Part shown: positions 34,101-45,400 of the stretch, one piece after another
Layout of the letters: each line of letters opens with the position of its first letter
Numbering within the stretch: the stretch's first letter is position 1
Source: Pomacea canaliculata
Lineage: Eukaryota; Mollusca; Gastropoda; Architaenioglossa; Ampullariidae
Direction: 5' to 3'
DNA length: 64,000 nucleotides
NCBI RefSeq assembly: GCF_003073045.1
Contig: NC_037590.1
Location: forward strand, 42,696,296-42,760,295
Position numbers and translations under genes: made by a program
The notes under the pieces: model-generated
Databases searched by the model: none
The model's input: only the letters and a program-made list of their open reading frames with translations
What the model was told of the DNA's origin: nothing

Positions 34101-34345
34101 TTATTTTCTAAAGGTATGGTTGCTTGGTTTATTTAGTAGGAAAGTGCTTCCACCTCGAGGTGATTTCCCACATTGGGGAGGGGGGCGAGAAGGGAGGAAA
34201 CCAGAGTACCGGGAGAAAACCCCCGACCCCAGGCCCTGTGGACAGGTGTCACATACAGAGAGTGGCCCGAGACGAGATCTGAACCCTGAATTTCTCACTG
34301 CAGTAGTGACAAGACCACTACACTGTCGAACTCCCCTTTCCAAAA
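34101..34345 (-). mobile_element. tRNA-derived SINE with conserved central core
   Basis: On the minus strand the tRNA-like head has an A-box region at 34306-34328 (cgacagtgtagtggtcttg) and a B box at 34274-34284 (gggttcagatctcg read around it). Beyond it lies a core at 34192-34224 of the type ggaggaaacc..gagtacc..gagaaaaccc. From memory, this core type recurs in dispersed repeats of many invertebrates and some vertebrates. The element is otherwise decayed at both edges. Confidence 0.65.
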
Positions 34346-36116
34346 CCTTTAAGCGTGAACAGTTTTAAGAGGACACAAATGGGTGACTATTGTTGGCAAA
34401 TATTTTACATGATTATCATGTATACAAAATTACAATGAAAGCTCTATTCTTTACAAGATGTGTCCGGTTAAGTGGGGACCTGAAAAAAATTATCAAAAAG
34501 CTTTTAACTATTTTTTGACAACTTGTTTATCTCTTTGTCCATAATTTCGGGTGATGTGCACTGCCTCGGATCACTCAGACGAGACGCAGGACTTCCTTTT
34601 ATGGAATACAATCTTGGCTTGTCTAATCTGTATTCAAATTTGTGAAGCGGCTGGGGGCGGAGGAAGCAAGCATTGGCAGGAAGAATAAAACACACCACTG
34701 CTGCCAAAAGGCAAAGAACTCAAAAGTGAAACCATAGCGCCGAGTGCGGACTGTAAGCTTACGGTTGATGTGACTCAATAATTTCGCTTCTGAAGAACTC
34801 TCTCTGTTCACGATCACGACTTTCTTCCACAAGAAAAGGGGTCAAAAGTGCGTAGCAGGCCGCCTTTTGTCGTCTGGTTACCGCCAGCGACTCTCGTCAT
34901 CCTGGCCGCATCCAATCGATACCGCGGGCATCATGCCAGCCACAGCAGACGACACAAAGGCGCTGTACCAAAGGCCTGTGCACGCAGCGATGTCTCATCC
35001 GCTCCATGCCTCTCCCTCCTTGCCTCTGTCCTCCACTTGCCAGTCCTGCTGCAACCTTTTCTATTGTTCTTATATATGACGAGCTGCATTATAAGTGCTG
35101 CTGGCATACCTCTATGTGAGGTGGGCGCATCAAAAAAAAAAAAAAATAAATAAATAAATAAATAAAAAATCTCTCGTTAGAGCATCCGTATATCTCAGGT
35201 TCCACCAGTTTTATTATGCTTTCATCTGCTCACTAATCACAAAAACCACTTTTTAAAAAATTATCTCAAAAACATGAAGAAAATTATTGGATACGGAAGA
35301 GAAAAGAATATAAAAAAATCATTTAAGAAAGAGAAATGAAAAATGTAAGCACTTCATTTTTGTATACTAAAAAATTAAACACGAGAAAACATCTCTCTCA
35401 CACATACAGATTAGTTTCCATTAGAGACCGACTTCCCGCCATTGTGCCGTGTATTGCAATCTGACCCACGTCCAGTTATTTCAACCCACCCACGGCTTGA
35501 CTTCACGATGACTCAAGCCAGCAGAACTGTTCAGCCACTCATGGCGTTCAAATAATGCAGTTGGATGCTCGTGATTAAACAGAGCGGACTAAGGCTCAGC
35601 CCGCGGGTACAAAGACACCGACACCCTCAGTGCTTGGCAGGCGTCAGGGACGCTTCACGGTCACGTGACCAGAGACCAGCCGTCGTGTCGATCGCTGCTG
35701 ATACAAACGTTGTTACAGACATTACGTACACGTCCCTTACCTACGATATGACAGAACACAACTCACTCAAGCGCTCATTGATGAAATTTTAATGTCGAAC
35801 GTGACCCGCCATTTTCACCAAGAGTCACACAGTTTATTTTTATTCTTCGATTTTACATTTTTGAACAATTCTTTACAAAAAATGACCTCAGAGTTTTCAC
35901 CCTTGCCTCAGTCAGATGAAGCATCTACAGGAGCTGATTCTTCTCGGTCAACTTGAACGCAAACAGTTTGAGTGTCGAGCTACCTGCGATCCACCTGTCT
36001 GACAAGGGCCTCAACTCTCCTTCCTCGTGCAAGTCACGCCCCCTGTCGTCACTGCCCTCATTACGACTGCGACTCAGTTGTTTCACTCGCAACCAAAGGA
36101 AGCGAAAGCACATTCG
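34346..36116. other. Gene-free DNA, candidate upstream region of VAMP7
   Basis: No coding exon seen. It contains a CpG-rich block at 34840-35070, an A-run plus (AAAT)n at 35132-35167, a perfect GTCACGTGAC E-box at 35660-35669, and a GC-rich block at about 36000-36115. The last ends in cattcg|gtaaat, a possible donor of a non-coding first exon of VAMP7. That exon is a guess. Confidence 0.3.
35660..35669. promoter_or_regulatory. Perfect GTCACGTGAC E-box (CLEAR/USF-type)
   Basis: The palindrome extends to GGTCACGTGACC at 35659-35670. GTCACGTGAC is the consensus of TFEB/MITF-family CLEAR elements found at vertebrate lysosomal genes, and it is also bound by USF. It lies about 2 kb upstream of the VAMP7 start codon. 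The regulatory link is inference. Confidence 0.3.
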
Positions 36117-37665
36117 GTAAATTGTGTTTTAAAAAAAGTTATTAAGCTGTCATTATATTCACGACACTTTTCCATCGCAGACTGTATTTGTCTTTATTCG
36201 CTCACACGTTCCGTATTGTGCCAGTCACTCCACCTCCGGGCATTGTTGACATTTGTTATTCTGTGTGTCACTAACACCTGCAGCATTGCAGCACCTGTTA
36301 TCAGCTTTATTGGTGTACGGTATGTAATTATTTCATATAAAAGAATACATCGCCAAGGTAATTAATTCGATAGTTATCGGGATTGAGTATGTAATTACAT
36401 TTTAACGTACATCCATTTCATAGAAGCACTCGATCACAATGACGATTCTCTTTAGGAAGAGTAAAAGAGCTAATATGCATTTCTGCACCAGTCCCTAGCG
36501 TGTACGTATATAAGGTCATATATGTTGTGTCGTTGATGTGTCAATTGCGAGTGATCAGGGTTTGTCAGTGCTGTGTGTGTGTAGGAATGGGCCTCATCAA
36601 TATCAATTAACCTTAGACATATAAGTACTTAATTCAGTGTTTCATCTCTTAAATTCTTCAGTAATTCTTTCAGCTTTATGATATGAATTGGAATCCTTTA
36701 CTAAATCAGACTGAGTATTTTAATATCGACTTAAAGCTGTTTTGGAGACCAAAGGATTTATAGTTTCAGACATTTTTTGTGTGGAGGGTATAGGGGGCAT
36801 GGGCAGAAAGGTGTGAGTACAAGATAACTCTGATGACTAAGTATCTTGTAAATAAAATTACTTCTGTTCTATTTTATATTGTATCCTGTTCATTTATCTA
36901 CAGCAATCTCTTAGCTGAATAGCAAGCTCACAAGACTTTAACCACCACCAGAAGAGTTGCTCAAATAAAGTTCAGCTCCAGCTAATGATAATGAATATAG
37001 AAAATAGAAAATAATGAACATAGAAATGCAGAGCGAAATATACAAATTATTAAGCCATTATTTTATACTAAGCTCATAAGTAAAAATTTGAATCCAAAAA
37101 GTAATAAACCTCTTATTATATAATAAATTTGAAAGTCTTCTCATGTTCCAGAGAATTTACTAACTGATGTTGGCTTTTAACTATAATTATCATACAACTT
37201 TTGATTGTTGTTATCAGTGCAATAATAGAGATTGGATCCAGTGTGTTAAAAATGTGTAAAAACTTCGTCATTTATCAGTTAACTTCTAATTGAATACTTA
37301 ATAACTGCAGGTATACACGCCTTACGATTTTCCATATTTCTTCCCTTTCAGAATTATTAAACAATATTTTAACTGAAAAGTTCATTTAGAATATATACTT
37401 TATGGGGGAGAGACCTATTTGCTGTATTGCTGATGGTCGGTAGTGGTGGGGGAGAATAAAACATTTTAACTCTTTGGGGTTTTTTTCAGTTTTCATGTCA
37501 TATACTTTATTAAAAGGTATTGGAATTTCCTGTAAATAAATTATTTTATATTTGAACATTTTTCTTTGCTAATTGTTAAAATCATCATAGATAAACTACA
37601 TCTGTTAATATAAATATATTCTGGTATTGCTTGATAGGTACAGGTTTTTCCCCCACTCCTATCAG
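36117..37665 (+). other. AT-rich DNA, probably 5' UTR intron of VAMP7
   Basis: GC content drops sharply here and stays low rightward. The stretch ends in a pyrimidine-rich acceptor, ccccactcctatcag, immediately before gccaagATG. The start codon is therefore six bases into an exon and at least one non-coding exon should lie upstream. The donor is not identified. Confidence 0.5.
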
Positions 37666-37671
37666 GCCAAG

Positions 37672-37820
37672 ATGACTATTATCTTCAGTGGCATTGCCCG
37701 AGGATCAGTCCTGCTCTGTAGCAGTCAAACAGGGGCAGGAAACTTTGAGGATGTAATGAAATCTATGCTTAGCAACATTCCAACCAGCAGTGATGGGAAA
37801 CGCACCTACACAGCTCACAG
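37672..37820 (+). CDS. VAMP7: VAMP7 coding exon 1
   Basis: Encodes residues 1-49 and the first two bases of a serine codon: the first strands and helix of the longin domain. The exon itself begins at 37666 after a cag acceptor. The donor is cacag|gtaaga (phase 2). Confidence 0.9.
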
Positions 37821-40800
37821 GTAAGAATATGAAGTGGTGGTCACAAACATTTATTGTAGTCATAATTCAGTGGAACTTACTTGTATTGCTTTTACCTGAC
37901 ATGTCTGTGTAAACTATTGACACCCTCTTGTTTGCTTATGCAGATTTTCTCTTTGCTGTACAAGCTAGACTTGAAACATTGTGATATTGGTGCTTTTAAT
38001 TTTTGTTTTACTAGTTAGACTTTTTTGCCCAATGTTTCAACTGTACTTTCAACATTAAACATAGATTTATCTCAGGTTTTAAGCATTTAACTTATTTAAG
38101 ATGTATTGATTTTACAAGGGTCGTCTGGTTGCTTTCTCTTACTCTCTTTTTCTCTCTTGCTTGCTTTGATATGTTTTGTTGTCTCTTAAATTTTTATTTA
38201 CTTTCGTTTGTTACCTTGATTTTTACCATCACATGCCTAACTTGTCAGCATACAGTGATCTGGGGTTTCATGCATGTTTAAAAAACATGAAGTCATATGA
38301 TCCGCTTAAGTCAGAAATTTACATAGTCTCTGAATGCCACCACACACTCATCCAGCCAGTTCATCCAGACATTTGCAGCATTTAGAAGGCAACCTTCCAT
38401 AATTGTCAGAAGCTGTTAATTAAAATAACTGTGTTTGAAAATACTTAACTGAGAAAGCAGAGAAAGGTGGCAGGAGAGATTTTTCTCATATTTGCTTCTT
38501 CATTTTGACATTTTGATATCTGACTTGTTTTTTTGTTATTTTTATATCATCATATCTGACTTATTTTATGTTATTTTCTAAAAGAAATTGGCATGACATT
38601 TACCCCCTTCTTTGTTTGTGCATGGATCAGTTATGACTTCCACTGCTTGATAGAGAATGGCATCATATTCATCTGTGCCACAGAATCTGGAGCTGGCAAG
38701 AATTCTCCATACTCTTTCCTCTCAGAGGTATTAAAATTTTTTTAAACAATATCTTAACAATGAAATGTGTCTTGAAAAAAGTACATGCCACTGGATGGAT
38801 TGGAGAGTGATCAGAATGTTATAGTGGAGGGCAAGTGGAGTTGTTTAAATTTTTGTTATTGCTGTTTTGTTTTTTGCACACCATTTACTTTGTAAACATG
38901 TTCTTGAACTCTTACAATGAAAGTATTTTATCTTTTAACCTTTCCTTTTCCAAAAATTTCTGTAAGTTGTAATAGCAAATGCAAAGCTGGCTGTGCGAGA
39001 TATTTTGCATAAGGGGTATAATTTAGTGAAACCAGGATTTCAGGTTTTGATAGGTTTTGTGAGACAGTTAATTGTTGAGAGACAGGCTGTGCAACCTTCC
39101 CATTACCCTAAATGTCATTCCACCTTCACTTTGCGTAAAGCTGACTTGCTGCCACATTGAAGCTGACTAGCTGCCATATTGGAACTCATCAGATTCAGTA
39201 GTTTCGGTAGTTTGGATGCTCTGCCTCTGTATTTTCATATTTCTGGATAAAACTGTCAAAATTACATGCTTTTTATTTGTGGACTGCTTTATTTCTTGAT
39301 TTCAGTATGAAGGAGATAGATGTCAGTCTGGTCATGTTCTATGCTGGGCATGTCGTGATCTTAGCAAGTTCTAATACAATATGTGTACAGGGTCTATAAT
39401 AATAATCATTGGATTTTTACAGCATATTTCCCCGTGTGAGTACAAACTCAGTGTTCTGTCCAGTAGTTTAAATCAGTGACTTGATTGACTTCCCAACTCA
39501 GGTAATTGTAGTCCCATAACCATTGATACTTAGAGAGTGAGATATTGGAGCCTGATTTTGGTGAGAGCAGCACCCATCACCTCTCCCCCATTTCTTTCAA
39601 CAGTTGCAATAAGTACCATTCAAGAGATCTATCATGCAGGAAAAGTATGCTATGCAACACAGATATGCATGTCTTCTGCCTCTTGCTGTCTGCTGATGGC
39701 AGGAAGAGAACAATTTATATGCACATGCTTTTACATTCCCATACATGCATGTACACATGTAGACACACACTCAAAGCCCTAGTCTGCTATGCAGTTACAA
39801 TGGGAGCTCAAAATGTGAAATTGGTATACAGAAGTTATTCACACCATGAAGGATATGGGAGGTGACTTTTCCCATCCTTTGCTGCTGTGAAAGAACTTCT
39901 GTGTTGTTGCTTAATTTCAGATGATTCTCTGTGCATTGAAGAAAAAACATGTTATTTTACTTTGAACAGATCAAGCGGCGCTTCCAGAGTGGTCCCTTAG
40001 CCAGCCGTGCCATGACTGCAAGTGTGGGGGAACTTAGCAGGGATTTTGACTTTGTCCTTTCACAACAGATGGTGGGTACTCTCTGGTGTCAATATCTTGT
40101 TTAGATAAATTTCATTACTTGTCTTCATTAGAGAATTTTGGAAACAATTGCTAATGAGATCCAAATGGCAGCAGCACAGCCTGCACAGGGCAACATGGGG
40201 ACATTGGAGAGGACAATTGTAATACAGGGCCGGTTTTACCATTAGGTGAACTAGGTAGTCCTAGGGAAGGAGGAGTGGTCACAAAAATGGCTTTCTGTTG
40301 TTTTTTTTAGGGATGAATAATGTTAGGGAAGAATATAATTTTCATAGAGTGACATTTTCTAGACATCTTTCCTCTGCATGTAGGTCGACCATCACACGAG
40401 TTTCTCAGCATGTGTATTACAGGAAAGCCCCATTATCTGAGGGCACATTAGAAGTGATCAGCTAACTAGCAGGGAAGTGGAGGGCAAGAGTGCGAGTGCA
40501 AGGGGAAGGGGCTGGTCAGGGTGGACCCCTAGGATGGATGGGACCACATGCCAGCCTACCTTTCTTCTTTTCTAAGTCAGAAGAAGTTCCACACATATGC
40601 ATAGGAAACACTGCAACTGAGTTCAGTCACAACAATACTGACTTAATTTTGCTATGCATGTTTCTTTTTGTTTTATGCTCAGTATTTTTACACTTATGAG
40701 CTTTGACTCCAAGGGAACTTAGCTAATGTCACAATCGCATTCTCAGTTAATAAAAGAATATTTTTCTTGTCAAATTTCAGATTAATGTATTTAATTCACT

Positions 40801-41967
40801 GTCACAAACCTGTTCTCTCATCAGGGCTATGTATAGTATATATTGTAACAATCTCTGTCGTATAGTTAGGAAGGAATAGCCTGTTCTTCATCTTCAATAC
40901 ACCACTTTTTCTGTTGAAATTGGTGCATACGCAAACACCCCAGCTGCCCATCTTAGCTAGGCACTGTAGCAAAGATCACCTCTGATGAACCCTTTCCCCA
41001 CAATCTACCATCGTTACATCTTTTATTTTTAAAAGTATTTTATTTCTTCAACACAGATAGTATGTGTGTGTGAGAGAGACAGAGATATTTTCCATTGTTT
41101 AATTTTTATTGTATAATAATGAACTGCAGGTACCTGTACTTACATTTTTTTTCTTTTTTAAACAATTCTGATATCCATTCCTTTTCCTTATTATTGTTGT
41201 TCTCATTTTCAAATAAAAAAATGGTTTTTGAGGCTAATGCTAAAATTGATGTAAAACTATTTAAATTGGACTCCACAGAAAAACTTCTCAAAGCCTGGTG
41301 CTGGAGACACAGTGTCTCATCTTCAGTCACAAGTGGATGAAGTGAAAGGTGTGATGACACAGAATATAGAGCGCGTCCTAGAACGTGGTGATCGGCTGGA
41401 AGATCTCATGGACAAAACAGAGGAGCTAGAGGCTGGGGTGAGTGAGGCCATTCACTCACACAAACACACATGCACTCATACACGCAGTTCATACTGAACA
41501 TCTTTAACCTTGTGTAATAACCCAACACACGTTAGTGGGTCTTTGGAAAGCTGGTAGTTCACTGCCTGATTCTAAAATAGATACAAAGATAAATTTAAAG
41601 ATTTATGCCTTGTTTGATATTGTAATTTAGAGCTGTTTTCAGGGATTTGCATTTGTCATTTTAAATATTTGAGTGGTAAAATATCCTAAATTTTATAATA
41701 TAGTCAAAAAATGAGTAATTTAGAATGCATCTTATAACCAAGCTTATTTGGTTTTGCACTCACTTCTAGGCAGCCAATTTTCAGAAGACCAGCCGAAAAA
41801 TTCGTAAGAAATACTGGTGGAAGAACAAGAAGATGACATTAATTCTCTGTGGAGTTGGTTTAGTTGTTATTATTGTCATCATCCTTATCATCCTTTTCTC
41901 TACACACGTCCTGCCTGTGAGCTCTGGTAGTAGTGATACAACTCCTAAGCCTACAACAAAGCCGTAG
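37672..41967 (+). CDS. VAMP7: Longin R-SNARE, VAMP7-like (complete, five coding exons)
   Basis: The join is 37672-37820, 38631-38727, 39970-40071, 41279-41437 and 41770-41967, giving 234 residues. All introns are GT-AG with matching phases. Residues 1-115 or so form the longin domain (start MTIIFSGIARGSVLL; later DFHCLIENGIIFICA). About 140-193 is the SNARE motif, with the zero-layer arginine in VLERGDRLEDL. A YWWKNKK juxtamembrane patch and a hydrophobic helix (about 190-212) anchor the C-terminus, followed by a 22-residue S/T/P-rich luminal tail. Known role: VAMP7 drives fusion of late endosomes and lysosomes and some exocytosis, and its longin domain autoinhibits the SNARE helix. It is slightly longer than human VAMP7 (220 aa). 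The YWW patch resembles VAMP2/VAMP8, but those lack a longin domain. Ykt6 is excluded by the membrane helix. Confidence 0.92.
37821..38630 (+). other. VAMP7 intron
   Basis: An 810-bp AT-rich intron with no feature beyond its splice sites. Confidence 0.85.
38631..38727 (+). CDS. VAMP7: VAMP7 coding exon 2
   Basis: Begins after ggatcag and completes the split serine, then encodes 32 residues of the longin core ending SFLSE. Donor gag|gtatta, phase 0. It is shorter than the open-frame scan threshold and was found by splice-site and family matching. Confidence 0.9.
38728..39969 (+). other. VAMP7 intron
   Basis: A 1.24-kb AT-rich intron. Open frames at 39537-39865 have no family match. Confidence 0.85.
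39970..40071 (+). CDS. VAMP7: VAMP7 coding exon 3
   Basis: Encodes 34 residues starting IKRRFQSG, matching the final longin helix and the linker (human IKKRFQTTYGSRAQTALP). Acceptor tttgaacag, donor cagatg|gtgggt, phases 0 and 0. Confidence 0.9.
40072..41278 (+). other. VAMP7 intron
   Basis: A 1.2-kb intron. A short TG/GA run lies at about 41063-41085. No other feature seen. Confidence 0.85.
41279..41437 (+). CDS. VAMP7: VAMP7 coding exon 4 (SNARE motif)
   Basis: Encodes 53 residues covering most of the SNARE heptads, including QVDEVKGVMTQNIERVLERG and DRLEDLMDKTEEL. Acceptor ctccacag, donor ggctggg|gtgagt, phases 0 and 0. Confidence 0.93.
41438..41769 (+). other. VAMP7 intron
   Basis: A 332-bp intron with a short CA-rich patch near its 5' end. 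No other feature seen. Confidence 0.85.
41770..41967 (+). CDS. VAMP7: VAMP7 coding exon 5 (membrane anchor)
   Basis: Encodes the last 65 residues: end of the SNARE motif, basic-aromatic patch, transmembrane helix and luminal tail. The stop TAG is at 41965-41967. Acceptor cttctag. An alternative cag four bases downstream would be out of frame. Confidence 0.93.
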   Translation, partial: AANFQKTSRKIRKKYWWKNKKMTLILCGVGLVVIIVIILIILFSTHVLPVSSGSSDTTPKPTTKP

Positions 41968-42475
41968 TTGGTATTACACATGAGGAAGCTTTGCCTTCAG
42001 ACAAATTGCAAGAAAATTGTTAGTGGTCCCATTTGCTTGTCATGTGAGGCATCAATTTTACAAGCTCTTAGAAGTCATTTGCTGCAAATTTGTCAGAAGC
42101 AAGTGTAGAACATAGAAAAGCTAAAACTTACGTAGCAATGATTGTGTTCTTGTCACCATCATCATCAGCATCATTAACCCAAAGACAACATCCTTTCACA
42201 ACATGCATCAGATTTCTTCTTTTTTTTTTTTTTTGCACATAGCATGTAGATGTTGACTTTGTGGGGAAAAAGAAAGGTGACAATGAAAGTCTATTCAGAA
42301 TATTCCAGAAGTATTTTTCTGTTGTTTTGCTATAACTGAGCACTTTCAACATTTATAAGGGTTTGCTTTAGCTGTTTCAACTAACTAGTAATATTTTATG
42401 TAACAGTGATAAATATGAGGGATGTCAGGGTTAGCATGGCTTTGTTAGTTAACCATTTTGATGTGGACTTTACAC

Positions 42476-42481
42476 AATAAA
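42476..42481 (+). terminator. Proximal poly(A) signal candidate for VAMP7
   Basis: AATAAA about 510 bases after the VAMP7 stop. A U/G-rich stretch further downstream is only moderate. Confidence 0.4.
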
Positions 42482-45400
42482 CAGACAAGAAGATGACACA
42501 TCTGTAACATTTAAATGTTATTCCTTTTTATAAACAAAATAAGCTTTGAGGGGATACTGTACTAGATACTGGTACTGAATATAAAAAGAACTTGTGCCTT
42601 TTAATAATGACCTGTTTTTACTTAGACTGCAAATGCCTTGCTTCGTATTATGCAACTTGCTCTGTGTTAGATAAGCTTACAACACCAAAAAAAAAAAAAA
42701 AAAAAAAAAAATGTAAAAGCAACTCATGCTGTAAAAATATCTCATGTTTTAAGAAATATGTTTCCTAAATTAGTATTTGCTGTAGCTAGTTTAAACAAGG
42801 TATTCTTTTAAATCCGCGAGCAAATAAGGATCTTAACATTGTCTGTGGGTTAAATCACCATTTATGTGTAAACTGCATGTGTGTGCATGAGAGAGTGTTC
42901 AAACACAGGCATTCATGTGTGTCTACAAAGAATCAAAAATTGAATACAGCTGCTCATTTTTTCTCTTTCATTTCTTAATTATTTATTTGTATACATTGAT
43001 ATTGTAAGATTAATATATGATGTTCTTTCTTGGAGTATTATTTTCTCACTTTTATTTCAAGTTTTATTAATTTTAGGACAGAGGACGCCACTAAAAGCAT
43101 GAACAACCCCAAAAGAACTATTTTCCACATCCATGAGTACTTCCATAAAACAAAACAAGAAAATAATAAGAACAAATAAAAAATAACAGTTCAAGATCAA
43201 GGCATGAAAATATGAAGTGAGAAGCATTTAATGCTAGGAAACGATTAAATCGAGTGAAAGTTAATGATACCTGAATATAATAGACTAAAACAACAGAGCA
43301 TAGGGAGCCATGTTCAGAATACATATATGATCACTTAAAATGTTTACTCTGTCAAATGAAGATTACTTATTTGTACACGGTGATATTGTAGGAGACAGTA
43401 CGTTAGTGATGTGCTTTTTGTAGTTTCAAGGTTCGTAAGTATAAATAGGATATGTGTGTATGGCCTCATGGTTTTCTAATGACATAATACAGCTGATATA
43501 ACTTTTGTGATTTCAACTAACATAGTAGGTGTGTTGTATGGGCTATGGGATTTCAGGATTGTAAAACAGTGGTGTCACTTTTCCTTGAAGACAGCATGTG
43601 TTGAGTATACAAATTTATGACTTAAAGACAGTATAACACTTCAGTCTTGTAACTACCTTGTGAGGATAAGCTAGGCTTCCTAGTTGTTGTTGTTGGCTGA
43701 GTTGTGCTAGCTTCAGTGATTGAAGGTATTATGAAACTGTGTTTTAACATTTTAATATTTTAACTCGCTAGCTCCACATAGTGCCTAATGTAGAAATAAT
43801 GTAAGCTCACTGTCACCCTATATGCCCCACCCCCATGAGTATCTCCATCTCAGTTGAATAAGAAAAATTATGCTACGCTGAAATAAAGCCAATGCTTAAT
43901 TAAAGCCTGTGGACATGGTGTCATAGTGGGGGAGACAAGAGCAAGAGACATGACATGACCTTTTGATGGGAAGATCCAAATTGTGGTGGTGCCAATGACT
44001 CTTACTGACCTATCTCTTGCTCTCTCTCTCTCTCTGCTACTCTCACTTGCTCATATTCTCTTCCCCCCCCCCCCACACTATCTTCCTGGAGCCCCCTCTG
44101 TCTCTTTCTTTTGCATTTTGGCAATCATAGGATACTCTCTCAAATTTTATGGTCAAAATATAGACTGTACTTTATTTATAAAATTAAGTGGCACTGTATA
44201 GTTTCTCTTCTGCCATTGGACTTTGACAGCTATGTCCCTTTCTTTCAATTATCCGTAAAGTATGTCGTCATCTGTTATCCCACTTTTGGTGCCTTCAGAT
44301 CTTGATTGATTTCATTTGAATATTTTATTGCTTTTGATATATATTGTACCTTTCTGTATAATGATATATTTTATGCTTCTTCCCAGTGATAGCAAAGAGG
44401 ATATCCTCTTTGGTGATAGTCATTGTTATTTTCTCTTTCCTATTTTGGAGAGGGGATAGCCTGATAGAGCAGGAATATCTGAATTTGAAAGTGTGCTTGA
44501 TATTCAGTTCAATACAGGTGACAAAGTGTGGTTCTCCCAGTTGACCTAGCTATGGAGTAGGTACCTGACTTGGGAGGGTTGGGGAAGATAAAAGAGGATA
44601 CATGCACCACCCTCATGAAAGCTGACTCCAAGATAAGTTAAGGATCTAACACTATTCTCCTACAACCTATAAATCATTCGACTTCTGTTACGCTTTTATC
44701 TCACTTTCCCTATCCACTTGTCACTCCATACATCTATCATCATTTGCCTTCACATGACAGGGAGCACACCAGGTTCAAGTTACCATGGTTGGACAGTGAT
44801 ATTTCCTACATATATTAAGTTCCTGATATTTCCAATTACTGATGTAAGGAGATATTAACACCTGAAGGTAATATAGACAACTGTTCTTGTCTTTGACATG
44901 CAGGCTGAGCATTAAGGAATCATGTTTTTAAATTGTATCATGTGACAGCCAATCACATGTGGTTGGCTTGCAAACATCAATCATGAATTATTATTCATAC
45001 TGTGGTCATGTGATTGTGGTGATTGTGGCAACTCGACATGTTTTTGCTAAAGTGTTGATTTTAGCCGTTTACATTGTTATTGCAGTTTGGACATCTGACC
45101 AGGGTTCATTTTTTTTAAATTGATTTTTGGCTTGGTAGTGGTGGAGATAATCTATTAGTGCATGGCTGACAGGCTATAGTAGGTTATACATTCCTTGCAG
45201 ATATTTTGAGATTTCAGTTTGTGGAGTCATGTCTGTTGAAAAATCTGGTTATTATTTAACTGGAGCTAGTGCTTAGACAGGAGTGCCATCTGCTATCATT
45301 CACTGCTTCAAAGGGAGCATGAGTTGCCCTTAAATGGTCGCTGATAACTGATAGCATTCTGAATAATTTCCACAAAAATTAAAGTTGCAAAAGATTCATC

